Source: Lutjanus erythropterus (Eukaryota; Chordata; Actinopteri; Lutjaniformes; Lutjanidae). Taken from it: a stretch of 64,000 nt of DNA. Shown one piece after another: positions 47,440-60,504 of this stretch (position 1 is the stretch's first letter; each line of letters starts with the position of its first letter). The stretch covers positions 38,648,034-38,712,033 of the forward strand of contig CM034601.1 of the NCBI GenBank assembly GCA_020091685.1, in the 5' to 3' direction. The notes under the pieces were generated by a model that saw only the letters and a program-made list of their open reading frames with translations, was not told the origin of the DNA and ran no database searches. Made by a program: the position numbers and the translations under genes.

Positions 47440-48060
47440 TTGGCAAGAGATGTGCGATAAAACGGGCACATGAAACTGCATTATTGAAGTCAATACAGTC
47501 ATGAGAAACGGCCGCGCTCTTTTCGAGTCGGGCCCGTTTGAAGCTGTCACCCAGTTACTGCTCAAAGGGCACTGTTTGACTGCTTGTTAGCCATCTTTGG
47601 GCTCTGTGTGTGTACTCTGTGTGTGTGTGTGTGTGGTACTGTCCCTAGGATCCCCTTCCTCTATCCCACTGACTTCAGAGCTGCTTTGAAGTTCTTCCTC
47701 AGAGGAGAGCCAAAGGTGGGGAGGGGGGGAGAGGCTGAGACAAAGAGGGGTGGGGGGAGGGAGAGAACAGTGAAAATGCTTCATTTTTTATTCCTGTGCT
47801 CACTCTGCTCATCGCAGAACTGTGTCCCTCATAATTTGAGAATGATGTCATAAGCCACATGGTGTTTTTTGTATGACAAAGTGTGGCTGCGTCGTCTGCG
47901 GCGAGTGTGAAATCACAGGAGGACTCGGAGACGGAGAGAGTGGTCGATGCCAGGAGAGCGCTGTGTTAGGAATTTACAGCATATTAGGGTGGTCATGTAG
48001 CTGCTCTCGGTCAGCTCATGAATAATGGAGGGGATCAGTGTCTAGTTCCATCAGGTGATC
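47440..48060. promoter_or_regulatory. Candidate conserved non-coding blocks
   Basis: Two non-repetitive, GC-balanced stretches (47,440-47,600 and 47,875-48,060) flank a GT/GA-rich low-complexity part. They show no coding signal, and their complexity contrasts with the repeats around them. Conservation is inferred from character only. Confidence 0.28.
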
Positions 48061-48333
48061 CTGGTGTACTTTTCAGGAGCCCTGTGTGTGTGTGTGTGGG
48101 TGTGTTTGAGTGTGTGTGGGCGTGAGGGTGAGAAGAATGGAGAGAGGCGCAATGAGAGCAGCTGCTGCGGCCAACACACCCTCAACACAAAACCATCTGC
48201 CATGCTGACTCCAGAGAGCTAATACACACATACACACACTTCCTACCCCATTCTCTCTTCAGCAAACACACACCACACAATTCATCTACCTATCTACATA
48301 TCCTCATATCTATTTATCTTTCTTTAACATCTT

Positions 48334-48790
48334 TTAAAGGGATAGTTCAGCTTTTTGAATCTGGGTGGTATGAGGCCTTTATCAATAGTCAGTGTATTGT
48401 ACCTAAAGTAGATGCTGGTCGACTAGGCAGAAACTAAGAAATGTATGCTGTGAACAAGTTCAGAGGCAAAACACATTTTAGCTACTTAGAAAAAGGTCCA
48501 TCTAAAAAATTCTATATCAGTTTAAGTGTATGCTATATTGAAAATATTTTCACCACTTTACCTTCCTGTCAGACAGCTTTTTCTGACTACTTTTCTGACT
48601 ACTGTAACTACAGTTATATAAGCCAAAAATTACTTTATCTTGCTCAACCAGACTTCTGTTACAAAAAGAGTAATTTTACCTTGCAGAAGACAGGGGTTGC
48701 TGGTCCTCCTCTGCCTCAGTCTGTTAGTTTGTGCTTTAGTGTGAATTAGAACTAACCTTTTAAAACAACAAAGTCCCACAATTTTACACC
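48334..48790. repeat. Left half of a TTAA fold-back element
   Basis: Starts TTAAAGGGATAGTTCAGCTT and follows the 52,780 and 8,036 copies (GTAGATGCTGGTCGAC, ACATTTTAGCTACTTAGAAA) up to the hairpin centre. The right arm is missing, so the copy is truncated. Confidence 0.65.
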
Positions 48791-48799
48791 CTTCGACAC

Positions 48800-49830
48800 T
48801 GGACAAAAAAAAACTGCTAACACCCTCTAATATCTGGCTTTTGTCTTCAGTGGGAAAGATTACAACTGGCATTCAGTCCCAGGTCAAATGACTCTGTAGT
48901 AGTCACAGGTATTTATCGGCTCCACCTCTAGTCAACAGTGATGAAAACAGGATGTGCTAATTTTCACTCCTTTTCCATCAAAGGCGATAAAGGCTTGTCA
49001 CATCCATTAACTTCTGTGTCTCTTTTGCTCCTTCTCCATACACATGTGCCCAGCACAGTGAAGTGTGCTCCTACTTATGTGTGTTTAAGTGATACATGTG
49101 ATACAGAGTCGAATGGCTGTAAAATGGTGAATAAAAATCCTAGAAATTCTCCACAACTTCCCTGATATTTTTTTTTACTTAAGATTTTATAATGACGCAG
49201 CAAAATCATGAAATGTGAGGTTTTCATAACTTAACATGACTCCTATACAGCTGAAACAAAAGAATAAGTAGGGATGGCTTGATACCACTTTTTTGTTCTT
49301 GATACCAATATTGATACTGCAACTGTGAGTGTCTGAGCAATTTATCACTTAGCTTCCTACACCAGTACTCCTGCTGCCTCTCCAAACTGGAGGTAATACA
49401 CAGTTAGTAATACACTGACTACTGATAAATACAACCCCATTTCTCATTATCAGAATTATCACTTTAATGTAGCTAAATGTATTTAGAAAAATGTGCCTCA
49501 TACCTTTTTTCTGTGAAATTATGCCTGTGAACATAAAGGATTTGTCTGTGTAATAGCAGCACAACATTTTCTATGTAGGGTCAGGCTCCCAATTTTGCAA
49601 TGTTGTGGAAGAAAAAGACCTATAAGATAATTAACCTCCAATGTGTGAAACCCGTAGAAATTAATGACTGAACTATGTTTTAATTAGCACGTTTGGTTTA
49701 TCCAAAATCCACAAAAGACATGAAATTTAAATCAGCACCCCAAAGCCAAACTTCAGCTCTGCCTCGAGAGATTTACACACACGCAAACGCGCATGCACAC
49801 AATCAGCAAACTCACATAAATGCCTTATTA
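48800..49830. other. No gene seen
   Basis: Contains a fragment starting GTAGGGATGGCTTGATACC (about 49,269), which resembles the start of the hAT-type MITE at 41,548. Otherwise unremarkable AT-rich DNA with chance frames. Confidence 0.4.
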
Positions 49831-49834
49831 ATGA

Positions 49835-50660
49835 TGGTGCTTTATTGCAGGTGTTTATCATGCAGGAAATGATTGTTTTTGTGTCTCAGTGCTCCTCAGA
49901 AAGCCCCCTGAATCCTGCTGCGGCGATAGATACTGTAGATAAAGCAAAATAGTGAGTGGGAGAAATGATCCTCTCAGCAGCCCATCCAGAGCTGTCATAA
50001 TCCTGAGTGGGTGAGGTGCTGGAGAGGATCGGGCACAGATAAGATGATGACTCAGGGAGCAGCTCTCACATGAGGAAATGAGACAGAGCCTCAATAATGG
50101 CTTGTTTGGTGAATTACTAACCTCCCTCTCTCACCCATTAAAAACAGTATTTACAAGGGTAAACTAATATAATCCCCTGCTAGCCTCAGCCTGCAGTTTT
50201 ATGGTCTATGTAAATCATGCTGAATCTTATTTGGATCACGTACAGCCTTTTAAATAAACAGCATTTTAATTGCTCTGGATAAACAGCATTGTCAGTGGGT
50301 GCGTGTAATGAGTGACAATGGTTCATCGTGAGCGAAACCGGCAGACAAAATGTCATCAGTGCTGAGCTGCGCCGCGTGGCACAATTCCATTTATTTACCC
50401 CAGAGAGATGGGAAAAAGGCCAAGGACGCAGAGGAATAAAAGCTGGAAAAGGTGATGCTGCGAGCAAAAACTGTGCTGCAAAGATGAATGCAGGCTTTGA
50501 CCTTTTCCATCTTTTCTATTGCCGAGCACACTGGGAATTCATATCAGCCCTGCCTGCTGCAGTCGTCGCGCTGCCTTCCCTTATTTAGAGCGGGCCAGAC
50601 CTAAAATAACAGTTCCTTCCCTTTATCCTCGGCTAGTGGCGGATGCATCGAGCAGATCGA
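49835..50660. promoter_or_regulatory. Long high-complexity block, candidate conserved enhancer
   Basis: About 800 bp without repeats, simple sequence or a convincing reading frame. It is rich in transcription-factor-like words: ATAAACAGCATT occurs twice 25 bases apart (50,254-50,265 and 50,279-50,290), each with a forkhead-type TAAACA, around a homeodomain-type TTTTAATTGC, with a TAATGAGTGACAATGG stretch nearby. This is the style of deeply conserved vertebrate non-coding elements. Conservation is not shown here. Confidence 0.38.
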
Positions 50661-51641
50661 CCCCAGTGTAAAGTCTACACCTGCGCTTGGGTTTGAGTTT
50701 CACTGTTATTTCCGTCCCTGTGTGTTATCGTCAGGATGGTTTGTGTTCGATTCACGCCTCCCTGTATGGGGGAGGGGTGAATCAATCATGCTCTCTTTCT
50801 ATGATTATGTAAAATTGTGTGTATGTGTGTGCATGTGGTGGTTGATGAATGTCTCTCTCTGCAGCTCAGTGTACGTCCCCCTGTATGTGTGTGTCTGAAT
50901 GATCATCCATCTGAAGCCTCCATAGTAAGATGATTACAGTGTGAGTGTTATGACCAAATGGCTCCTGGTAAATAATAAATAAGCTCTTTAACAGAAAGAC
51001 CTGAGCAGCAGCAGGCGTATTATTCACAGCTACTTCTCCAGCAGCTTGAGTTTAACTTCACCCTTTGATTGCTCTAATAACTCAGATTACTGGCCACTTA
51101 ACACCACCTGGGCGCTATTTTTTATGCACAAAGAGGCTTTTAGAAAATAACAAACACATATGCACGTAGACAAATGTTAATGATAGTTAATGTGACAAGA
51201 ACATGTGGGGATTACACTGCAACCCACCATGAAAATGAAGCAATATTATCATATATTTTACTGAAAAGTGAACTAATGACGCAGTGGGTTCAGGATTATG
51301 CAGTCAAGATTTAGTATTGGTTTGCCTGTGGAGAGTGAAAGCAAAGTTTAGGGGTTGAGGACAGGATTACAAATCACGGATCTGCCTCAGATTTTGAATT
51401 ACACTGACAAGAAGAGACAACTTGGGAGCAAAAAAAGTCTGCTGACAACAATGAGGAATAACCTATAAAGTAATTTAGTCCTACAGGAAAGTTTACAAGT
51501 ATTATTTAAGAGCTCTAAAAGGATCACATTGCTAAACACTATGTGATAATGCACCCAATGCCTGCAACATTGTTCAGTCATTCAAAAAAATGATAGATGA
51601 ACCCTTTAATGGTGCCTCCTAGAACCCTATATATACATATA

Positions 51642-51673
<32 letters not shown>

Positions 51674-52779
51674 CATACACACACACACACACACACACTG
51701 AATTTTAATTTTCAGGTGGGTTGCGCTCATACTATTGCTTTAATCAGAAAATGCTACATTCAGAATAAGGCCTATTTCAGAATGATGTTAAATGACCCGT
51801 ATCATATTCAGAATATTCTGAAAAATATTGGAAAATTAGTGTGCATGTAAACATAGTCATTATAGAAATGTTAGCATGTGACATGTTCAATGAGCTTTGG
51901 ATAAATTGGTGTTGAGAATATACAGCCTCTAGAAAAGAAAATGCAAAACTGAAAATAAACAGTGTTGCTGTGTATATTTCAAACCAGTGTACTGTAACTG
52001 CTGAGATTTACCACATGCTTGATTGGGTTGTTTTTTTCAAAAACACCAGTCAGTTCCTGTAAATAACGAGGCTTCCCACTGTGTGTGTGGATATTCATAG
52101 TACTACATAGTACACAAACTGATTTTACTACCAACATTCTTACAAACACAAATTGGCAGCATGCTCAAGTTACAGTATATTGGGTAAAATAAGTCAGTCA
52201 CACAAAGAGAAAGCAGGACAAAAATGTCTCAGAGTGAACATCCCTTGTTTGTGAAATCACATCCATAAGGAGTCCTTTGAGTCTGTAAAGGCAGACGCTG
52301 AGGGAGTCCAACATGGCTGTAACCCTCACACAGCAGGGTGGCCTGTGTGTATCTATGGTAACTATTCTCCTCTGAGAGAGTTTACAGGTATATGGACATG
52401 GATAGTGGATAGTGAATTATTTAGAGGCTCTATCAGACAGTGTCTGCCAGACACAGCCCCAGACTATGAATTCAAACCTTATATTGGACTGCAATGAGGG
52501 ACAGATATTAGGTGGCAGCCCCCACCGTACCCTCTATCTTCTCCTGCTTGACAGACACTCTCGGTGGAAAACCCACATTATATTTTTCAGGCTAAGCAGT
52601 ACAAACAGATCAGTGTATACAGTGTTTTACTCTGAATGTTGTAGATAAGGCTGTAATGCAAAAACATTTACTGTGATTTGTAGACAGTTTAACACACGAT
52701 ACAGCAAAATGGTTAAAGGCTTTTTTTCCAAGGAGCTCTCAGCAGTATGAGTGCCACACATGGATGTGTCATTAGGACT
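50661..52779. other. No gene seen; one microsatellite
   Basis: Includes the (TA)n/(CA)n tract at 51,630-51,700. The remainder is AT-rich with chance frames. Confidence 0.4.
51630..51700 (+). repeat. Compound (TA)n(CA)n microsatellite
   Basis: Runs of TATATA pass into ACACAC through short TATATGTG and TACATA units. Confidence 0.95.
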
Positions 52780-53609
52780 TTAAAGGTTTAGTTGAGATTA
52801 TGTAAAGTGAGGTTGTATGAGGTATTTATTGGTAGTCATTATATTATCTACAGTAAATGCTGATCAAGGACGCCCCCAGTTTGGAGAAATATGGAAACTT
52901 AACAATGTAATGTTGTAGATAGGGTCAGCAACAAAAAGTATTTTAGCCACTTAAAGAAGGTCCACTTAAAAAAAAATCAATTATCATTAGTTGAAGTGTA
53001 TGCTATATTAAGAATATTTTAACTGCTTTAACTTGCTGTCAAACAGCCTCTTCTGACGGGAAAACCACTTCTGTGTAAGCCAAACATCACTCCAGACTCC
53101 ATAGGCAAAATCATTCATTTTACCTTTAGCGTTGATCTGTTAATTTTGGTGTTGATCTGTTAATTTGTTTGTGTTATTGTGTGACCTTGATGTTTTAAAA
53201 GGATTGTTCAGATTCACCAACGGTAACACAAACAAATTAAAAGTTTAAGGCAGTGGTAGACCTGCACCTCCCGTGTTTTGCAAGGTAAAATAATTGATTT
53301 CACCAATAGAGTTTTGTTTGTTTGGAGTGAGTGATAAAAGGCTGTTTGACTGCAAGTTAAAGCCCTGAAAAATAGACTCAAATTGATACTGATGTTTGAT
53401 TTTTTTCGGTAGACCTTTTTTAAGTGACTAAAATACCTTTTGTTGCTGACCCTGCCCACAGCAGTACATTACTTAGCTTCTGTTCTGGTGCTCCTCTCTA
53501 CTTCCCCAAACCTGGGGCACACCGACGGGCATCTACTGTTGATAATACACTGACTATCAATAAGTACCTCATACAACCCCACATCAAATAATCCAAACTA
53601 TCCCTTGAA
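52780..53609. repeat. Full-length TTAA fold-back element
   Basis: Left arm (GGTTTAGTTGAGATTATGTA, GTAAATGCTGATCAAGG, GGGTCAGCAACAAAA) and right arm (TTTTGTTGCTGACCCTG, GGGCATCTACTGTTGATAAT, ATAATCCAAACTATCCCTTG) are inverted over about 400 bp each. This is the cleanest copy of the family broken up at 8,036-11,403. Confidence 0.8.
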
Positions 53610-54079
53610 TGTCTGCACACTACCGTGAAGGTTAGGTGTAAATGCAGTGTGTGTGAAAGCTGTGTGTATTCAAGTGCAGTCTGGTTGGTTGAAGGTAATG
53701 ATGTCAAATGTGTTGTGGGTTTTCTGCAGACATGTTAAAACGTCCAGTCTGCTGAGCACCACATTAGGCATGGTGAAGTAACACATTACTTCTGTCAATA
53801 GAGGACATCCTCTTAACATCTCATACTGTCACCTCCTTTTATGGCTCCAAACCACTGTCACCACTTTGATCAGGAAACCACAAGCAATTACTCTGACTAA
53901 TTGTATCCAATCTACAGAATGAAAGCAGTGGCAGCATGGGAGGTCTGTTCATCAAGACCTCTGAGAGGAAAACCGCTGCCACTACCGGCAAAATGCTGTC
54001 CAGATTAACTTTCTCTACATCTTAGCAGTGTTTAGATTGTACACACATTTAATATCATTTACAAAGAAATCTGGTAGAA

Positions 54080-54200
54080 ACTCTCAAGTACTGTACATAA
54101 AGTATTCAGAGGTACTTGAACTTTTATGCTATTTTATACTTATATTTTTTACTACATTTTAGTTGGAAATATTGTACCTTTTACTCCATTACATATATTG
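54080..54200. repeat. Fragment of the GTACTT-rich hAT-type family
   Basis: CAAGTACTGTACATAAAGTA and TTTTACTACATTTTAG / CCTTTTACTCCATTACAT recall the inner part of the element at 1378-2266. Confidence 0.5.
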
Positions 54201-54219
54201 ACTAACTGTAGTTATTTTA

Positions 54220-56090
54220 CAGGTTAAAGATTCATAAAAACATATTCTAATCATATAATATACACAGTTAAAGATTAAGCTAGTAGTCACCCCTTTTTGG
54301 ACTGTGACCATATAAACAGTGGGCTGAATGCAAGAACCACTCATGACTTGTTCAAATGGTTTAGAACTTGCTGCATGCACCAATTTTCTCATAGTTTAAC
54401 TTCTGCAGGAATGTATTTTACAATATCTGTTGTAGGAATCATGTACAATTAGACCTGCAATTTAGTCTGTTTTTCTCTAACAGACTGAATATTTCATTAC
54501 TTTGAAGCAATTTTGAGCTAGAAAATCCCATTTAATTACACTTGATAATTATGTTGACATTAACCTGTTTGAATTATAATATAATTTTAAATATATTCAT
54601 ATAGCCTAATGATATTAGCTTATCTTCACATGCAGGTTTATTGAAGTTACTGTCCAGTGGAACATCCTCCGCTGCAACACCTGACAGTGCATCATCACTC
54701 ATTATGGCACATATTTTTTGTCCATCTATCTCTCTCTCATCTGCGATGAAGACCTTCCCATATTTGTATATATATATATATTTTTTTTTATATTGGGGGT
54801 GGGGGGGGTGGGCACACCCTTTCTTCTTTATTTTATTTTATCTTTCCTTATTTTTCCCTGCCTCTTGGTTTCAGCAGGTCCCTTAATTCCACTACTGATG
54901 CTGTTAAACTTATAGAAAGCAGGACTTCAAACTCCAAATTCACAGAGTTCTTTGTTTTTCACTCTTGGATGGTATGAATGAACACTTGCTGACATATGGA
55001 GCAGGATGTCTGACCTCATATGGAATCATTTATTCATGAATTAATGAGCATTTACTGAATCTGAAGTGGCACATTTGTAGGAACCTACCGTATGAAAGAG
55101 AGAGTTAAGATAATATGAAAATGCTCTTGCATGAGGCCCAGTGCTTAGTTGTGGCTCCTTGTCATGTTTCAGATGTGTTTGAGACAAATATTGACCCTTT
55201 AACTACAAACAGGAAAACAGGAGGCCACAGATAAAATTATATTCTTAATATATATTCATTTAGTTTGTACTGTTTTGTCATTCTCTTTATTATTACAACA
55301 CTAACAATTTTATATCAGGATTTCCTTGTGATCTCTGCTTATTTTTTGTATTTGAACATGCAGAGAAGTTGCTCTATTCTTCCTCAGCATTAAAATCTGT
55401 GTTAACTTTAACATCACAATCATCATTTTTCCATTACTGCACTCACAAACAGCTTGATTAGTCTGTTCTGCTGTAAAAATCCAAAACTGCACCAGAACTG
55501 TTCGCCTATTTAATCTGGTTACGAGCTGATCAAAGTGGAATCTCTGCTAGTCTATCATTATTCACTTTGTTTATTCTGTTTCCCATGTGTGCATGCTCAT
55601 AAATAAAGGAAGTTCGGGTGTTATTTCAAATTGGTACTTGGAGAGTAGTTTCCATTATAGTTATCAGCAAAAAACAACAATCACTTGCCTCATGTTTGCA
55701 GGCTAAAAACATTAATTTTGGAGACATTATGCCAAAATGAAATCATAAAATAAAACAATTCCATTTTATAACTGAATCAATTTTTCTTTCCATTCCCAGC
55801 CACTACCTGCTCAAAGTATTTATAACCACCTCTTTATGGAGGAGAATTCAATAATGTATAGTTCATTTCACAATTTTATGATTCAAGTCTTTAGTAGCAG
55901 AGTCATCAGGACTTCTAAAATGTTCCAGAGAGTTTTTTAAGTAGCACTCACTTGAGTCATGTTCTTTTTTAAAATCTAAAATAGGAGGTACTGTGGCTCA
56001 GTAATTGGACCATTTCAGAATTCACCAGCAGTTGGATGATGGATGGTGTTACTGTTATTTCCAGTCGTGATTCAAAAGTTATATCACATT
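54220..56090. other. No gene recognised
   Basis: A G-rich (GGGGTGGGGGGGGTGGG) patch sits next to a TA/T run at 54,770-54,815. 55,500-55,625 is a non-repetitive stretch that may be conserved. Everything else is AT-rich sequence with chance frames. Confidence 0.4.
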
Positions 56091-56094
56091 AAAT

Positions 56095-56437
56095 CCTTCC
56101 ATCCATCCATTATCTATAACCACTTCTACTTTGGATGGTCAGGTGGGTGGGGAGGTGGGGGTTGAGGCCGATCCCAGCTGACATTAGGCGAGAGGCGGGG
56201 TTCACCCTGAAACAATCACCAGTTTATCACAGAGCTGACAGAAAGAGACAAACAACCACTCACATCCGCACCTACAGGCAGTTTACAGCTGCCATTTAAC
56301 CTATTAACCTCCATGTCTTTAGATTGTGGGAGAAAGCCAGAGAGAACCCACGCAGACAGGGGGAGAACATGCAGACTCCACACAGAAAGACCCTGACTGG
56401 TTTCAAACTTAGAACCTTCCTATTGTCAGGGGGAAAA
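56095..56437 (-). repeat. tRNA-like SINE copy, minus strand, head missing
   Basis: On the minus strand it has GGGTTCTCTCTGGCTTTCTC, CCCACAATCTAAAGACATGG and GGTGAACCCCGCCTCTCGCC, as in 35,004-35,335. It ends ATGGATGGATGG; the tRNA-like start is degraded. Confidence 0.75.
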
Positions 56438-56617
56438 AATATGTATTTTTAATTTTGGATTGAACCATAAATTTAAACCATTCCAACTTCAAACAAAATT
56501 AAAAATAAAACCATATACACTAAAAATAATGAACATTAACTTTGCTCCAATGCACAAAATAAATTTTCAATCCCAGCAACAGAACTTGAAACATTCTGAT
56601 CAACATGAGAACACACC

Positions 56618-57034
56618 ATGGAAGTGAACGGTGACCAGTTTTCAAACATTAATAACAACAGAATAAAAATGTTAAATGGCTCCACACTGCTCATCGGGTG
56701 TAATCCAAGTCTCCTAAAGCCCCAACATGCCAAGTTGACCAAAATAAAAAATGCTATTTACACCATGTTTTTAGCCTGTATGTCGGAGCTTTAGAAGAAC
56801 TGGATTACACCAGATGAGCAGTATGGAGTGATTTTATGATTTCTTTAAAGTAATTTTTTATGTCTGAAAACTGGTCACCATTCACTTCCATTGTTTGGGA
56901 GATTCTGCAACACTGTTTTCCTGTCAAACTCCAGCAGTGTTTTGTGGACTAAGAAAATAAATCTGGCCCTCAGTTAGCATAAGGGTGAGTAGATGATGAC
57001 TGAATTTTCTTTTTGGGGTGACCTATCCCTTTAA
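56618..57034. repeat. TTAA fold-back MITE (second copy)
   Basis: Arms GTGAACGGTGACCAGTTTTC and GAAAACTGGTCACCATTCAC are inverted, as are GGTGTAATCCAAGTC and GAACTGGATTACACC. The right end is GGGGTGACCTATCCCTTTAA. The left terminal part is missing compared with 36,636-37,192. Confidence 0.75.
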
Positions 57035-57639
57035 AACTAAAGTCACAAGCCTGTAAGGAGTAGAAAGTACAGATATCTGTGTTCAAATGTAGGGAGTAAA
57101 AGTAAAAAGTTGTCATAAATATAAATATTCAAGCAGAGCACAGATGCCTGAAAAAATCTTCTTAAGTACAGTAATGAAGTATTTGTACAATGTTACACCT
57201 CAAGTAAAGTAAATTAAATTCATCAAGCTGTGTAACTGTGTTTGTAACAGGCTTATAACTCCACTTTATGAGTTGCTGCTGTTTTCTCCACTCACTCCAC
57301 TTTTTTTTTTTTACCATGCCACTATCAAAGTTTTCCCAACCTTGATTTAGTAAGCAATTTAAACTTCTGCAATCAGTAGAATTTGCACTTCAGTCATAAG
57401 TGAAATTATGCCATTTCCAGTTCCTTATGCTAATAAGGCTGATTAAACTAGATGAAATCAGCTTCCAGTTGAGGCTGCAGCCGCAGCGCAAATCCTTTCT
57501 GTATTGTTAAAGTAAAAACTGAGTTAAGCTTTATCTACATTCATGAGAACATTAGACTCGAGAGAATACAATGCAAAAACAATAGTACTCATAATAAGCA
57601 AGCTGACTGGAGACAATAATACAAAGAGGCTGCAGTTCA

Positions 57640-58470
57640 AATAAAGAGGACAAAAACACGCGCAGTGAAACAGAGCTGCTCTGGGAGCTCAGCGAGGCCA
57701 AACACCAGCAGCAGGCTGCAGCAATTCACACAGCAGAGAGCCGCGGAACATTTATGGACCCTGGCTGCCAATTTCTTTTTGGAAGAATGTTTGGCTTCAT
57801 TGCTCTCTGCGGACCTTTACTGGAAGAATTAGAAATGGGTCTGCTGTCTGAGGCGGATGCAGAGGTGTGAGGATGTTGAGGCGCGGCGCTCCTCCGAGGC
57901 TGCCGCCCCCTTCGCCCTTGTTAAGTTACGCGGGCTGTGATAGCGGGCAGGGACTTCAGCGAGAAGATGGAGATAAAGTGGGACATTTTACTATTGCTAT
58001 TGTGTTTGAATCAGAGCATTTGTCGCTGGCAATACAGCGGAGCTATTTACCACAGGGACCCACTTATATTAACCAATCTGATAAAAGAGATGCACTGACA
58101 GCCTTTCTATCTCCGAGGTTCCCAGTAGCTATAAAAGAGCTTTTGTTGACTCACATTTTCAATGGGTGTTATTGTGAAGACTGGCTTTCTTAGCAATAGG
58201 AAGTTACAGCCTTTATAGCCTTCTTACATCAGCAGGATAGACCTTATAGTCCTTTGATACTCTGCAGCACTGTTATAGGCTGATAATTGCTTTGTAGCAG
58301 GGAGAATGTGCAGCCAGTCCAAGAATTTACGGGCAAGATCAGAAAGAAATATAAATGTATCTCCCAGCGAGACACCATTTTTAGGCCATTAATAATTACT
58401 ATTCTCGTTAGAATTAGATAGATCTCCTTTGGTTTTATGTCAACACCAGTCTAAACTGGCAGAAAGATTT
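57640..58470. promoter_or_regulatory. Long high-complexity block, candidate conserved enhancer
   Basis: About 830 bp with no repeats. The first part is GC-rich (57,650-57,970); the second has homeodomain-type AT words such as GGCCATTAATAATTACTATT and forkhead/SOX-like words. A 108-residue open frame (57,867-58,193) crosses it but has no recognisable domain. The block lies in the DNA downstream of the CpG-rich exon at 37.5 kb. Function inferred only. Confidence 0.35.
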
Positions 58471-58979
58471 TGATGTAAATAAATGTCAGCTGAAAGTCAG
58501 TGTTCCTCTTAAACATAGAAAATAAATCCAGCATGTTTTTCAAAGGAATAAACTTCAACAACAAATGTGACCACTGTGTGCTTCACATCGTTTTCTGCTG
58601 TGTAAGTACTCTTTTAGTGGAAAATAGTGGACAGTGTTTTTCAAGTGATCCTGGCCTCCTCTAGAGCTCTGCTACAGGAAAAGTGTCTGACCTTTACTCG
58701 CACAGTGAAGGCAAGTGGCCCATGGGTGCCAGGCAGGGGACGCATGAATGTCAACTGATCGGCACCCTGGCAGTTTTGGTTTTTTTTGTTCCTTTCCACT
58801 ATAGGCTGTTTTTTAAAGTGTTCCTGATGATTTGCTGCAAGAGATCTCATGAATGCCCTCCTCCTGTGGTATTCACAACCTCATAGGTAGAATTCTTCTG
58901 AAAGGTGTAAGTTCATGAGTTGTGTACAGGACTTCCAAGGTCACAAGTTCCATATGAAGGCAACAAAATGGTCAATTTT

Positions 58980-59330
58980 GGTCAACCAAATATGAGCTTG
59001 AAAGAATAATAAAGTGGGTTTTCAACAATTGACTTTGTTAATAAACTAAGTAAAAACAACTAGACTTTGCTTGCTATTCTATAAGACGTTTCACCCCTGA
59101 TCCAAGAGGCTTCTTCAGTTCTAACTGAATGAGGGGAGTGTCAGGTATTTGACTTCTTGTGGGGTCACTAACTTCTAGATAACCATGTGACTCTACAGGG
59201 TCTGAAATATTTTGCGTATAATCCATTCTGTTGTTGACATCCCAGTACCTTCAACACAACTGTGCATCCTGGTTACTGACCAAATGGTGACATAGGTGCA
59301 AATTCTCTGTAGTAAACGTCTATTTGCTGG
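58980..59330 (-). repeat. Teleost repeat (AGAAGCCTCTTGGATCAGGGG type)
   Basis: On the minus strand it reads GAACTGAAGAAGCCTCTTGG then ATCAGGGGTGAAACGTCTTA, a phrase found in an abundant fish repeat. Family not assigned with confidence. Confidence 0.45.
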
Positions 59331-60504
59331 CCTGAACCCCTAAGATGGATATGTTGAAAAAAGCAGGCATGAAGCACACACATCTGGAATCTATATATTT
59401 AGAGACAGACGGAGAGGGTCAGAGTTTGATGTTTCCTCTCAATCTGACTCTCATCTGTATTCTCTCCTCAAACCTCCATCCTCATTGATTAACCCCACAG
59501 TGTAGGCTTTAAAGGAGTCAGGGGAAATTTCATGCCCAGTGCCTTTTCCATTAGGGAGAAACAGGAGAATCTACCTCCTTGGGGGCATGCAGCTAAAAGA
59601 TGTGAACCATGAATCCTATAGATTCTTTTAAAGCTCAAGTTATGAATCAGAAAGTGTGTGAGGTCGTACAGCTCACCAGAGACACATAGAGTTCAAGCAG
59701 TTCAGGCACCCAAGACATTGGATGCTGGCGTTCTATATTTGACAGCTGGGCAGTTGTTTAAAACAGAGGGTTTGTGAGGATGTTAGCCATTTATTCAGCA
59801 GCAGTAAATATGATTAGCACCAGAAAGTGGGAAATGTGGGAGATGGACAGGAGTAGAGTGAGTGAATGAGTAAGGGAAGAAATGGATCTGTGATCTAGTT
59901 ACCTTTAAGGTAAATGTGTTAGAATCTGACACCAAATTTCTATTCATGCTGTGGGTTGACTAAGATGGGGGAAACTGAGCCATGGCTCTGATTGGCTGGT
60001 GATATGCTGGTCCTCTTGCACCACTAGCAGGCTCTTACCAGCCCTCTGTTTTCTTGCAGAGTTAGATGAGAAGATCGATACCACTCTCATGTCTGCACCA
60101 GGAGTGTGAAGCTGGAGCCAGCAGCTGGCTGAGCTTAGTTTAGTACAAAGACTGGAGAAAGAACTAGACCTCACTAATTAACATGTAGTATTTTTTGTTT
60201 AATCCATCCAAAACTGAAGTGTGATGACCATTAGATGTTTTTTACAGGGAGTTCCGTGTCAGACTATTTCAATCAGGAGAGACTAAGAGTAAAAGAGAAA
60301 TGGTTTATTGGCACGTGCATGATATATGAAACATGAACAGTCTTTGGCGGATAGACCCCATTGAGGTGAAACAATATGTATATATATATAAATGGGGGTG
60401 ATGAAGCTGTAGTGAAGAGAACCCCCCGGGGTCTAGACACTGGTGGTGGTGGTGATGAGGTGCAAAGCAGAGACTGATGAGGTGAAGTGGCTCTGGACTC
60501 CTGC

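Noticed and set aside
54640..54770. Possible exon-like stretch on either strand (GTCCAGTGGAACATCCTCCG region)
   Set aside because: A short clean frame on the minus strand exists, but no splice sites or recognisable protein support it.
57867..58193. 108-codon frame as a protein-coding exon
   Set aside because: No recognised domain, no clear splice context; the DNA looks like regulatory sequence.
59080..59150. Hammerhead ribozyme in the repeat with GATCAGGGGTGAAACGTC (minus strand)
   Set aside because: Only the GAAAC part of the core is present; the CUGAUGA core is missing, so no ribozyme can be claimed.
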